From: Curtobacterium caseinilyticum
GTDB lineage: Bacteria; Actinomycetota; Actinomycetes; Actinomycetales; Microbacteriaceae
DNA length: 64,000 bases
Assembly: GCF_030363035.1 (NCBI RefSeq)
Contig: NZ_JAUCMN010000009.1
Location: 81,530-145,529, forward strand
Direction: 5' to 3'
This document shows positions 54,349 to 62,097 of the stretch, piece by piece. The translations under genes and the position numbers were made by a program. Within the stretch, counting starts at the first letter, position 1. Each line of letters opens with the position of its first letter. The notes below the pieces were generated by a model. It worked only from the letters and a program-made list of their open reading frames with translations. It made no database searches and was not told the DNA's origin.

Positions 54349-55685
54349 GGCCGGTCCCCACGGACCGGGTGGACCCGGCGGACCCAGCTCCGGCCGCGGA
54401 CCACCGCGTCGGCCAGGGTCCGGCCGAGCGCGGCGAGGAACGGGCGCTTCTGCAGCGCCAGCACGATCCGCAGGTCGTCCAGCAGGGTCGACCGTTCCGA
54501 CATGAACCGCACCACGAGCGGTCCGGGCAGCGCGAACAGGCGACCGAACGCCTCCGCGGCCTGCTCGGGCCGGTCCCGCAGGAACCGGAGGAACACCGCG
54601 TCGAGGAACCGTGTGCGCGGCCCGTCGACGAACGCCGGGACGGGTGTGCCGTCGACGAGGTGACGAGCGACGGCCGCACTGTGCCGGTTCGTCCGCGCGA
54701 AGCCGTAGCCGCTGCTCGGACGCGTCGTCCCCGCGACGACGTCGGTCGCGGCCCATCGCGCATCGCGCTGCACCGGTGCGTCCGTCATCGGGATGCAGCC
54801 GCGCTCCTCGTCGACCACCCGCCACTCGTCCGGTCGCAGCCCCCACCGATCGCCGACGTACCGGGTGACGTGCTCCTCGTGGTCGAACGGGTCCGCCGGG
54901 TCCGGGGTGAACAGCGTGCTCTCGACCAGCGCACTCGTGGGGGAGACCGGCAGGACGTAGACGAACCGCACCGGGCCGTCCGGCCGCTGCCCACCGAAGT
55001 CCATCAGCGTGGCCGTCGTCGTGTCGAACACCGGGCGCTCCGTGGCGATCCACCGGCCGACGAACCGCTGGTGCAGCAGCACCCGTCCGGGCTCGACGTG
55101 CTCCGGGCAGCGCGGGCCCCTGGCATCGAGGACGCGGTCGGCGTGGACGGGACCGAGCGCGGTGTGCACGATCGCGCCCTGCCCGTCCCGTGCGTTCCGC
55201 CCGTCGCGCCCGTTGCGTGCGTCTCGCCGGTCCTGCCCTTCCCGTGCGTCCCGGACGATCGCGACCGGAGCGCCGTCGACGAGGCGCACGGACCCGCCCG
55301 CCTCGGCACGGCGCGTCGCCGCGGCCAGCCGGTCCGCCGCCCGGACCAGCACGTACGGGTGCTCCGGATCGGATCCGGTGCTCGTGCCGCCGTCGGTCCG
55401 GACCTCCCACCGGTCCCACGACGCCGAGCGCGCCTCGGGCAGTGGGTCGCTGCCGTCGTCCCACGAGCACCACGACCGCGGGTCCGGCGTCGAGCGACCC
55501 TCGAGCACCAGCACCGACGGTGTCCCGGGCGCGGTGGCGAGCCGGACCGCCGTCGCGAGACCGGCGCACCCGCCGCCGACCACCGCGATGTCGACGTGCG
55601 TCGGCAGCGCACTGACGGGACCGGGGGCCGGAGCGACGCGCGCTCCGGCCCCCGGTGTCGACGTGTCGAGGTCAGCGACGGACAC
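54345..55685 (-). CDS. crtY: Lycopene beta-cyclase (CrtY-like)
   Basis: 446 residues. FAD site VDIAVVGGGCAGLATAVRLA; DPRSWCSWDDG, LLHQRFVGRWIATERPVFD, VRFVYVLPVSPTSALVESTLFTPD, ERGCIPMTDA and SSGYGFARTNRHSAAVARHL are typical of CrtY/CrtL-type cyclases. Converts lycopene into beta-carotene, the precursor of retinal. The start overlaps the rhodopsin gene: GTG 55685 has GGTGAG upstream and GTG 55694 is also possible. A basic insertion near 180-200 (REGQDRRDARNGRDGRNARD) is a repeat-like loop. Confidence 0.92.
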   Translation of the reverse strand: MSVADLDTSTPGAGARVAPAPGPVSALPTHVDIAVVGGGCAGLATAVRLATAPGTPSVLVLEGRSTPDPRSWCSWDDGSDPLPEARSASWDRWEVRTDGGTSTGSDPEHPYVLVRAADRLAAATRRAEAGGSVRLVDGAPVAIVRDAREGQDRRDARNGRDGRNARDGQGAIVHTALGPVHADRVLDARGPRCPEHVEPGRVLLHQRFVGRWIATERPVFDTTTATLMDFGGQRPDGPVRFVYVLPVSPTSALVESTLFTPDPADPFDHEEHVTRYVGDRWGLRPDEWRVVDEERGCIPMTDAPVQRDARWAATDVVAGTTRPSSGYGFARTNRHSAAVARHLVDGTPVPAFVDGPRTRFLDAVFLRFLRDRPEQAAEAFGRLFALPGPLVVRFMSERSTLLDDLRIVLALQKRPFLAALGRTLADAVVRGRSWVRRVHPVRGDRP

Positions 55686-56586
55686 GACGCTCACCGCGGC
55701 CGGACACGGCGGTGCCGGCGGCGGCCTCGTGCCCGGGGAGCACGCCGTCCGACAGCTTCTCGGACGAGATCCAGAGGGCCTCCGGGAGCGTGTCCACACC
55801 GGTGCGGACGTCCTCGGCGGAGCGGAGCTTCGCGATCTTGTGGATCATCGAGCCGAAGCCGACCTTCGCGACGATGTCCGCGGCGGAGAGCACGACCTGC
55901 ATCCAGGTGATGACGGCGCCACCGTGGCCCCAGCCCTGCAGACCGAAGACGATCGGGTAGGCCATCCACGTGACGATGAGCAGGATGCCGGCGTTGCGGA
56001 GCGTGGCGGCGGCCTCGGTGCCCCGCAGGTCGCGCCCGCCCTTGACGACGACGTAGATCACGAGGACGTAGAGGACGACCATGAAGACGCCGGAGATGAC
56101 GCCCCAGAGCCAGAGGGCACCCTCGTTCGTGCCGGAGTCGATCACGACGCCGCCGATGAAGCCGGTGCTGATCATCAGGAACGCGGCGGCGATGCCGACG
56201 GCGCGGAGTCGACGGGCTGCGGCACCGGCGAGGGTGGCGACGGCGAGGAGCTCGATCACGAGCAGCGGCACGGTGACGGTCCAGTCGAAGTAGCGGGGCG
56301 CCCACGTCAGGATCGCGTTCGCGTTCGGGACCCACGAGTCGCCCTTGCGCTCGTAGCCCAGCGCGAACTCGACGACCAGGAGCACGTAGGACAGGAACGC
56401 GATGCCGGTGATCGCCATCCCGGCGTAGACGCCGGTCCGGTACCGACCGGTGACCTCGTTCGTCGAGACGAGCGACTTCACGAAGAACGCGAAGAGCGCG
56501 AGTCCGGCGACGGAGAGCGCGTAGACGATGATCGAGTGCTCCGCGAGCGTGAGCGTCGCGTTCCACGGAGCGAGTGCGTCCGACAT
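55672..56586 (-). CDS. Microbial rhodopsin, probable light-driven proton pump
   Basis: 304 residues, seven helices. Helix C reads RYFDWTVTVPLLVIEL: Arg 98, proton acceptor Asp 101, Thr 105 and donor-type Glu 112 form a DTE motif as in proteorhodopsin and xanthorhodopsin pumps. Helix G has SAADIVAK, with Asp 237 and the retinal Lys 241. Leu 109 at the spectral-tuning site predicts green absorption. The His that pairs with the acceptor Asp in proteorhodopsins is replaced (GIAFLSYVLL, Ser 66). A C-terminal cytoplasmic tail of about 50 residues is present. GGAAGGACC ribosome site; leads the cyclase and blh genes. Confidence 0.95.
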   Translation of the reverse strand: MSDALAPWNATLTLAEHSIIVYALSVAGLALFAFFVKSLVSTNEVTGRYRTGVYAGMAITGIAFLSYVLLVVEFALGYERKGDSWVPNANAILTWAPRYFDWTVTVPLLVIELLAVATLAGAAARRLRAVGIAAAFLMISTGFIGGVVIDSGTNEGALWLWGVISGVFMVVLYVLVIYVVVKGGRDLRGTEAAATLRNAGILLIVTWMAYPIVFGLQGWGHGGAVITWMQVVLSAADIVAKVGFGSMIHKIAKLRSAEDVRTGVDTLPEALWISSEKLSDGVLPGHEAAAGTAVSGRGERRVRR

Positions 56587-56587
56587 T

Positions 56588-56779
56588 GAGGGTCCTTCCG
56601 GGGTCGTGGTGGTGGTGACGGTTCGTCGCCGACCAGAGAAACTTGCTCCTGGGCAACCGTCCGGTTCCCAGGTGCCGCTGCGGACGGGGTACAGGGGTGT
56701 CCGTAACGTGGTGATCCCGAACGAACCAGCGCGCTCGACGCGTCGTCTCACCCCCAGGGGTGGTCCTGAGAGGAACCAG
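56588..56779. promoter_or_regulatory. Divergent control region of rhodopsin and response regulator
   Basis: 192 bp shared by two divergent genes. It holds CCTGGG...CCCAGG (56648-56672, with ACCGTCCGGT inside) as a dyad and GTACAGGGG / GTAACGT as possible -10 elements for the response regulator. No clear sigma-70 pair for the rhodopsin gene. Confidence 0.45.
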
Positions 56780-57421
56780 ATGTCCGAGCGCGTCCGCGTC
56801 GCCCTGGTCAACGACTACGAGCTCGTGCTCCGCGGACTCGCGGACATGCTCGCGCCCTTCGCGGACCGCATCGAGATCGTCCAGCTCGACGCGCGCCGAC
56901 GGGTCACCGCGGACGTCGACGTGGCGCTCTACGACACGTTCGCGCAGCCCGAGCCCGACGACGAGGACGTCTCACGGCTGGCGGCGAACCCCCGCATCCG
57001 GACCGTCGCGGTGTTCACCTGGAAGATGGACCAGGACCTCATCGACGCAGCCGTGTCCCGCGGCGCCACGGGCTACTTCGCCAAGAGCTCCACCGCGGAA
57101 CAGCTTGCCGACGGGCTGCTGCGGGTGGCCGCCGGCGAGCGGGTGCTCGGTGTCCCGCAGCGGCGCGTGCCGAGCGGGCCCGGCGTCGACTGGCCCGGCC
57201 GCGACCACGGGATCTCCGACCGGCAGTCCGAGATCCTCGCCCTCATCACCCAGGGCAAGCGCAACGTCGAGATCGCGGAACTCACGCACCTCAGCCCGAA
57301 CACGGTCAAGACCCACATCCGCACGCTCTACAGCAAGATCGGGGCCGAGAACCGGGTGGACGCGGTGCTCTGGGGCACCGAGAACGGCTTCCGCCCGGAC
57401 CACCGGAGCATCGACCGCTGA
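56780..57421 (+). CDS. NarL/LuxR-type response regulator
   Basis: 213 residues. Receiver domain with Asp 12 preceded by Asn (LVNDYELVLRGL), phospho-acceptor Asp 52 (VALYDTF) and Lys 103 (GYFAKSS), so phosphorylation is plausible. C-terminal LuxR HTH GISDRQSEILALITQGKRNVEIAELTHLSPNTVKTHIRTLYSKIGAENR. No histidine kinase is adjacent. Divergent from the rhodopsin operon, which it may control, perhaps in response to light or energy state. Confidence 0.92.
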   Translation: MSERVRVALVNDYELVLRGLADMLAPFADRIEIVQLDARRRVTADVDVALYDTFAQPEPDDEDVSRLAANPRIRTVAVFTWKMDQDLIDAAVSRGATGYFAKSSTAEQLADGLLRVAAGERVLGVPQRRVPSGPGVDWPGRDHGISDRQSEILALITQGKRNVEIAELTHLSPNTVKTHIRTLYSKIGAENRVDAVLWGTENGFRPDHRSIDR

Positions 57422-57497
57422 CGATCGTCCTCCGGCGAGGATCCACAGGACGACGTGCGCTTCCCGGATGGTCGAGGGGACGACGTACGCTGACCGG

Positions 57498-57971
57498 GTG
57501 GCGACCGACGATGCATCGACCGAGTCCGTCGTCGTCGACGCGTCCGTCGTCGGGCTCGGCATCGTGCTGCGCTCGCTCGCCCCGGCGCTCGAGCACGTGA
57601 CCCTGCAGCAGTACCGGATCCTGGTGCTGCTCGTGACCCGCGGACCGATGCGTGCGGGCGACCTGGCCGCCGAGCTCGGCCTCCTGCCGTCCGGCATCAC
57701 GCGCATGGTCGACCGGCTCGTGCGCGACGCCTACGTGCGCAGGAACGTCTCCGGTCGCGAGGTCATCGTCACCGCGGCGGACACCGCCACCGAGCTCGTC
57801 GACCAGGTCCTCACACGGCGCGCTGCCGAGTTCCGCGGGGCCCTCCGACGCATGTCCCCGGCCGAGCGACGGGCGGTCCAGCAGGCTGCGGACGCCCTCG
57901 TCCGCTCGGCTGCGGACGCCCCGCTGCTCGACGCGCAGCTGCTGCTCGCCGCGGGTACGGAACGCCCGTGA
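57498..57971 (+). CDS. MarR family regulator
   Basis: 157 residues. LRSLAPALEHVTLQQYRILVLLVTRGPMRAGDLAAELGLLPSGITRMVDRLVRDAYVRRNVSGREVIVTAADTATELV is a MarR winged helix with a shorter wing. TACGCT lies 6 nt before the GTG start (leaderless). No obvious target beside it, unless the response regulator or rhodopsin locus. Confidence 0.88.
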   Translation: MATDDASTESVVVDASVVGLGIVLRSLAPALEHVTLQQYRILVLLVTRGPMRAGDLAAELGLLPSGITRMVDRLVRDAYVRRNVSGREVIVTAADTATELVDQVLTRRAAEFRGALRRMSPAERRAVQQAADALVRSAADAPLLDAQLLLAAGTERP

Positions 57972-58029
57972 CGCGACGGCGCACGCGGACCGACCCGCAG
58001 GGCCGGACGGTGGACGACGTCGCGCTCGG

Positions 58030-58392
58030 TCAGCGGGGCTGGTCGACCAGGGCGACGTACCGGCTCCCGACGCCGTAGACCTCGTGCCGACTCGTGCCCG
58101 TCGCCGGCTCGGGCGCATCGTCCAGCTCGTGGTGGTCGCACACCAGGTACGTCCACTCCGGCCACCACTTCTTCGGCCGCTCGGCCTCGGAGAACCCGCA
58201 GACCGCGCACTCCAGCGATGCCCACACACGCTTCGCACCCGTGCGGTTCGCCCGGGACTGCACGAGCCACGCGGGCGGGTCCTGCTCGATCCGCTCGAGC
58301 TCGGCCTCGCTGACGTGCGAGGGGATCCCGTGCCGGGCGGCCATCTCGAGGGGGATGTCGAGGCGGACGGCGGCATCACGGCGGGAGAGCAT
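58030..58392 (-). CDS. Hypothetical protein with Cys/His cluster
   Basis: 120 residues. RRDAAVRLDIPLEMAARHGIPSHVSEAELERIEQDPPAWLVQSRANR then ASLECAVCGFSEAERPKKWWPEWTYLVCDHHELDD: CAVC followed by CDHH looks like a zinc-binding knuckle. Function unknown; the first half resembles a small helical DNA- or protein-binding domain. TACCCT 6 nt before the ATG on the minus strand supports this start. Confidence 0.75.
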   Translation of the reverse strand: MLSRRDAAVRLDIPLEMAARHGIPSHVSEAELERIEQDPPAWLVQSRANRTGAKRVWASLECAVCGFSEAERPKKWWPEWTYLVCDHHELDDAPEPATGTSRHEVYGVGSRYVALVDQPR

Positions 58393-58453
58393 CCGCCCAG
58401 GGTAGGTCGTCGCGGCGCGCCCCGTGGTCACGGAGCGTTGCGCCGAGGGGTCG

Positions 58454-58687
58454 TCACGCCGTCGGGTCGTCCTGCGCCTGCTCTGCCCGGCTCTCGCGGT
58501 GGAGCGCCTCGGACAACCGCTGTGCGAAGCGTCCCACCGCAGCCGCGTCCTCGTCCGAGAGGCCGTCGAGCACCGGCCCCTGCACGTGTCGGTACGCCCT
58601 CGTGAGGTCGCCGACGGCAGCCTCGGTCGGCACGACCACGATCCCTCGGCGGTCCGCCGGGTTCGGTCGTCGTACGGCACGGCCCAT
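58454..58687 (-). pseudogene. MarR regulator remnant, N-terminal half missing
   Basis: Encodes RRPNPADRRGIVVVPTEAAVGDLTRAYRHVQGPVLDGLSDEDAAAVGRFAQRLSEALHRE, the wing and C-terminal dimerisation helix of a MarR protein. The DNA-reading helices that should precede the wing are absent, and the upstream sequence on this strand shows no MarR similarity in any frame. The 77-residue frame could still be read from its ATG but would not bind DNA. A deletion or replacement by the small plus-strand gene at 58698 is likely. Confidence 0.7.
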
Positions 58688-58697
58688 CGCCGCGGCG

Positions 58698-58868
58698 GTG
58701 ACCGACGACGGAGACGACGGGCAGCGCTTCGGCGCCGACCACGCCTGGCTCTACGTCGCGGTGGTGACGGCCGCGTACATCCTCAGCCGCGGCATCGCCA
58801 AGGCCGGCGTGCGCAAGCCCGACCACGACGTCGACTCCGACCGCGACGCGTCCGGCCGGGCCCGCTGA
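58698..58868 (+). CDS. Small membrane protein, putative
   Basis: 56 residues from GTG 58698: acidic start DDGDDGQRFGADH, one helix AWLYVAVVTAAYILSRGIAK, then a charged tail GVRKPDHDVDSDRDASGRA. The layout is that of a real short membrane protein, but no ribosome site or promoter is evident. It lies where the missing half of the MarR gene should be. Confidence 0.45.
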   Translation: MTDDGDDGQRFGADHAWLYVAVVTAAYILSRGIAKAGVRKPDHDVDSDRDASGRAR

Positions 58869-59128
58869 CCGGAGGTCACGACCTCCCCTCGCGCTCCGAC
58901 GTGAGGGAGGAGCCAGCGGCGTCCCTGCGCCGCGGACCACCGGTCCGGCACCCGGCCGTAGGCCGCCTCGAACCCGATCGAGGCGGCCCACGTCACGTTC
59001 GTCCAGGAACAGGGAACAGCCGACGACCACCGCGCCGTATCCTGGCCCTCACCCGGCACCGCCGGGGCCGACCGGTGTCCTGGCGCCCGCTGGACCGCGT
59101 CGACACGGTGCCCCCGGAAGGAACTGCC
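58869..59128. other. Gene-free stretch
   Basis: 260 bp before the ABC exporter. A minus-strand frame reads NVTWAASIGFEAAYGRVPDRW, which has protein-like composition but no start, no family I know and no continuation, so it may be a remnant. An inverted repeat GCCGCCTCGA...TCGAGGCGGC lies at about 58963-58988. Confidence 0.4.
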
Positions 59129-61012
59129 ATGAGCATGGAAGGCGTTGCCTGGAGCTCGCTCTACAAGATCTCGACCGCCAAGGACGGCGGACACGGGTTC
59201 TCCCGCGAGTCACTCCGGCGGATCATGACATTCGCGGTGCCCTACCGGGGCAAGCTGCTCGTCTTCATCGCCCTCTCCGTCGTCGGAGCGTTCCTGGCCG
59301 TCGCGACGCCGGTGCTCGCCGGCCGGGTGGTCGACGTCATCGTCGCCCGCGGCGCGGTCGGCACGATCGTCGGGCTCGCGGTCGTCATCGCGCTCGTCGC
59401 CGTGGCCGACGCGGGGACCTCGCTCCTGACCCGCTGGTACTCGGCCCGCATCGGCGAGGGCGTGATCCTCGACCTGCGCACGGCGGTGTTCAACCACGTG
59501 CAGAAGATGCCGATCGCCTTCTTCACGCGCACCCGGACCGGCGCCCTGGTCAGCCGCCTCAACAACGACGTGATCGGCGCGCAGCAGGCGTTCAGCGGCA
59601 CGCTGTCCGGTGTCGTCACGAACCTCGTGGCACTGGTCCTGACCCTGACGGTCATGCTCAGCACGTCCTGGCTGGTGACGGTGCTCGCGGTGGTGATGCT
59701 GCCGGTCTTCCTCGTGCCCGCCCGCCGCATGGGCACCCGGCTCGCCGCGCTCCGGCGCGAGGCCGCCGACCACAACTCGGCGATGAGCACGCAGATGACC
59801 GAGCGCTTCTCCGCACCCGGGGCCACCCTGGTGAAGCTGTTCGGGCGCCCCGACGACGAAGCCGCGGAGTTCCGGGTCCGGGCCGCCCGCGTGCGCGACA
59901 TCGGCGTCCGGACCGCGATGCTGCAGTTCGTCTTCGTCACCGCGCTGATGCTCGTCTCCGCGCTCGCCCTCGCCCTGGTCTACGGCCTCGGCGGCTTCCT
60001 CGCGCTGGCGGGGCAGCTCGACACCGGCGAGGTCGTCACCCTGGCGCTCCTGCTCACCCGCCTGTACGCGCCGCTGACCAGCCTGGCGAACGCCCGCGTC
60101 GAGATCATGAGCGCCGTGGTGAGCTTCGAGCGCGTCTTCGAGGTGCTCGACCTCCGCCCGCTGATCCAGGAGCGACCCGACGCCGTCACGATCCCGGACG
60201 GCCCGGTGTCCGTCGAGTTCGACGACGTCCGGTTCGCCTACCCGTCCGCCGACAAGGTGTCCCTCGCCTCCCTCGAGGAGGTCTCGACGCTCGACACCCG
60301 CGGCGGCGAGGAGGTCCTGCACGGCGTCTCGTTCCGGATCGAACCCGGCCAGACCGTCGCCCTCGTCGGGACGTCCGGCGCCGGCAAGTCGACCGTCGCG
60401 CAGCTCCTCGCGCGCCTGTACGACGTCGACAGCGGTGCCGTGCGCCTGGCGGGCACCGACGTGCGTGACGTCACCTTCGCCTCGATGCGACACACCCTCG
60501 GCATGGTGACCCAGGACGGCCACCTGTTCCACGAGACCATCCTCGCCAACCTGCGCCTGGCACGGCCGGAAGCGACCGTCGACGAGGTCTGGGACGCCGT
60601 CCGCCGAGCCCGCCTCGAGCCGCTGATCCGCTCCCTGCCCGACCAGCTCGACACCATGGTCGGGGAGCGCGGCTACCGGCTCTCCGGCGGCGAGCGCCAG
60701 CGGATGACCATCGCCCGGCTCCTGCTCGCCCAGCCGCGCGTCGTGATCCTCGACGAGGCGACCGCGGCGCTCGACTCGACGTCCGAGGCCGCCGTGCAGG
60801 CCGCGCTGAGCGAGGCGCTCGAGGGACGGACCGCGATGGTCATCGCACACCGCCTGTCCACCATCCGGAGCGCCGACCAGATCCTCGTGGTCGAGGACGG
60901 GTCGATCGTGCAGCGCGGCACGCACGACGAGCTGCTCGCGGCGGGCGGCCGGTACGAGGAGCTGCACCGCACGCAGTTCGCGGTGCAGGAGGACGTGGCG
61001 GCCGAGGCGTGA
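59129..61012 (+). CDS. ABC exporter, fused permease and ATPase
   Basis: 627 residues. Six-helix type I exporter domain (about 30-350: PYRGKLLVFIALSVVGAFLAVATPVLAGRVVD, RIGEGVILDLRTAVFNHVQKMPIAFFTRTRTGALVSRLNNDV) and NBD (about 370-620) with Walker A GTSGAGKST, Q-loop MVTQDGHLFHETI, signature LSGGERQRM, Walker B VVILDEATAALDS and switch His AHRLST. Probably a homodimer exporting lipid, drug or peptide. ATG 59129 follows GGAAGGAACTGCC. Its stop overlaps the next gene (GTGA). Confidence 0.96.
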   Translation: MSMEGVAWSSLYKISTAKDGGHGFSRESLRRIMTFAVPYRGKLLVFIALSVVGAFLAVATPVLAGRVVDVIVARGAVGTIVGLAVVIALVAVADAGTSLLTRWYSARIGEGVILDLRTAVFNHVQKMPIAFFTRTRTGALVSRLNNDVIGAQQAFSGTLSGVVTNLVALVLTLTVMLSTSWLVTVLAVVMLPVFLVPARRMGTRLAALRREAADHNSAMSTQMTERFSAPGATLVKLFGRPDDEAAEFRVRAARVRDIGVRTAMLQFVFVTALMLVSALALALVYGLGGFLALAGQLDTGEVVTLALLLTRLYAPLTSLANARVEIMSAVVSFERVFEVLDLRPLIQERPDAVTIPDGPVSVEFDDVRFAYPSADKVSLASLEEVSTLDTRGGEEVLHGVSFRIEPGQTVALVGTSGAGKSTVAQLLARLYDVDSGAVRLAGTDVRDVTFASMRHTLGMVTQDGHLFHETILANLRLARPEATVDEVWDAVRRARLEPLIRSLPDQLDTMVGERGYRLSGGERQRMTIARLLLAQPRVVILDEATAALDSTSEAAVQAALSEALEGRTAMVIAHRLSTIRSADQILVVEDGSIVQRGTHDELLAAGGRYEELHRTQFAVQEDVAAEA

Positions 61013-61755
61013 CCGACGCGGCGTGGCACACCCTGCTCGGGGTGCTGCTGCTCGTCGGCGTGGCCACCGCCGTCCTCGTCGTCGCGCGCGCGGAGCACCC
61101 GTGGGCGCCCGCAGCCGCGATCCTCCGAGGGGCGGCACAGCTCGCGGCCATCAGCCTGGTGCTGAGCGGTGTGATCCGGTCCCCCCTGCTGATCGCCGCG
61201 GCGCTGACGGTGATGTTCGTGGTCGCGGTCCTGACCGCAGCGCGCCGACTCGGCGGTGTCGCCGCGGCGGCGCTGCCGGTCGGGGTCTCGATGGCGGTGG
61301 GCATCGTCGCCACCGGGGTCGTCGTGTTCGGCTCGGGAGCGATCGAGCTCAGCCCCCGCTACGCACTCGCCGTCGGCGGCATCGTCATCGGCAACGCGAT
61401 GACCATCGCGACGATCAGCGGCCGGCGGTTCCGGGAGCTCGTCGACGACCGGTGGGACGAGGTCGAGGGGTGGCTCGCACTCGGCGCCGCCCCGCGGCGG
61501 GCGACCGAGCGGTTGGTCCGGCAGGCGGTGAGCGCCGCGCTCGTGCCGACGGTCGACCAGACGAAGACGACCGGGTTGGTGACGCTGCCCGGGGCGTTCG
61601 TCGGCGCGGTCTTCGGCGGGGTGTCCCCGCTCGAGGCCGGTCGGTTCCAGATCGTGGTGCTCGCGGCGATCGCGGCCGCGGGTGCGTGCACCGCGGTGTG
61701 CCTGACGCGCTGGCTGGCGCCGGTGCGGGTCCGGCCGGAGGTCGGGTCGCGCTGA
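61009..61755 (+). CDS. FetB/UPF0014-like ABC permease
   Basis: 248 residues, about seven helices. ILRGAAQLAAISLVLSGVI, VGGIVIGNAMTIATISGRRF, EGWLALGAAPRRATERLVRQAVSAALVPTVDQTKTTGLVTLPGAFVGAVFGGVSPLEAGRFQIVVL are the hallmarks of the UPF0014 family, whose E. coli member FetB exports iron with FetA. No FetA ATPase is adjacent; it is coupled by GTGA overlap to a complete ABC exporter instead, which is odd. Confidence 0.92.
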   Translation: MTDAAWHTLLGVLLLVGVATAVLVVARAEHPWAPAAAILRGAAQLAAISLVLSGVIRSPLLIAAALTVMFVVAVLTAARRLGGVAAAALPVGVSMAVGIVATGVVVFGSGAIELSPRYALAVGGIVIGNAMTIATISGRRFRELVDDRWDEVEGWLALGAAPRRATERLVRQAVSAALVPTVDQTKTTGLVTLPGAFVGAVFGGVSPLEAGRFQIVVLAAIAAAGACTAVCLTRWLAPVRVRPEVGSR

Positions 61756-62097
61756 GGCGCGCACCAGGGCGGTCAGCAGGGCGGGTCGGGACCGACGCAC
61801 CCATCGGACGGGAGGCACGGGGCGGGCCGGTCGCGTGCCTCCCGTCCGGTCTGTGGTCGCCCGGGCGACCGCCTCGAACCGAGGGCCAGCGTCCTGCTCC
61901 ACGCTCCGTTTCGATGGCCTATCGGCTACTGGGATCCGACACGTCGCCGCATCGGTCTTCATCACCGCGGTACCGTGCAGGACGGAGAAGAACTGACGGA
62001 TCTTGCACCGCTGCATGCCATCGGCGTGGAAGGACTCCGCCGTCCCGCTGGACCGCGCAGCACCGGCCATCGGAGCGAAGTGAGCTTCGCCGAATGG
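61756..62097. other. Gene-free 342 bp with terminator and lower-GC tract
   Basis: Between two convergent genes. After the family-1 palindrome (61805-61848), 61900-62060 is clearly lower in GC than the rest (for example GTTTCGATGGCCTATCGGCT). No credible gene in any frame. It may be decayed sequence; the lower GC continues into the two lipoprotein genes. Confidence 0.55.
61805..61848. terminator. Family-1 palindrome, terminator
   Basis: 15-bp perfect outer arms (61805-61819, 61834-61848), 14-nt partly paired interior, 49 bp past the FetB-like stop. Confidence 0.8.

Noticed and set aside
58751..59194. 147-codon minus-strand frame before the ABC exporter
   Set aside because: It runs into the start of the exporter gene, has no ribosome site and no known domain; only a short stretch looks protein-like, so it was left as a gene-free region.
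61889..61902. TCCTGCTCCAC resembling half of a family-2 palindrome
   Set aside because: Only one short arm matches and no partner arm is present within 100 bp; probably chance.
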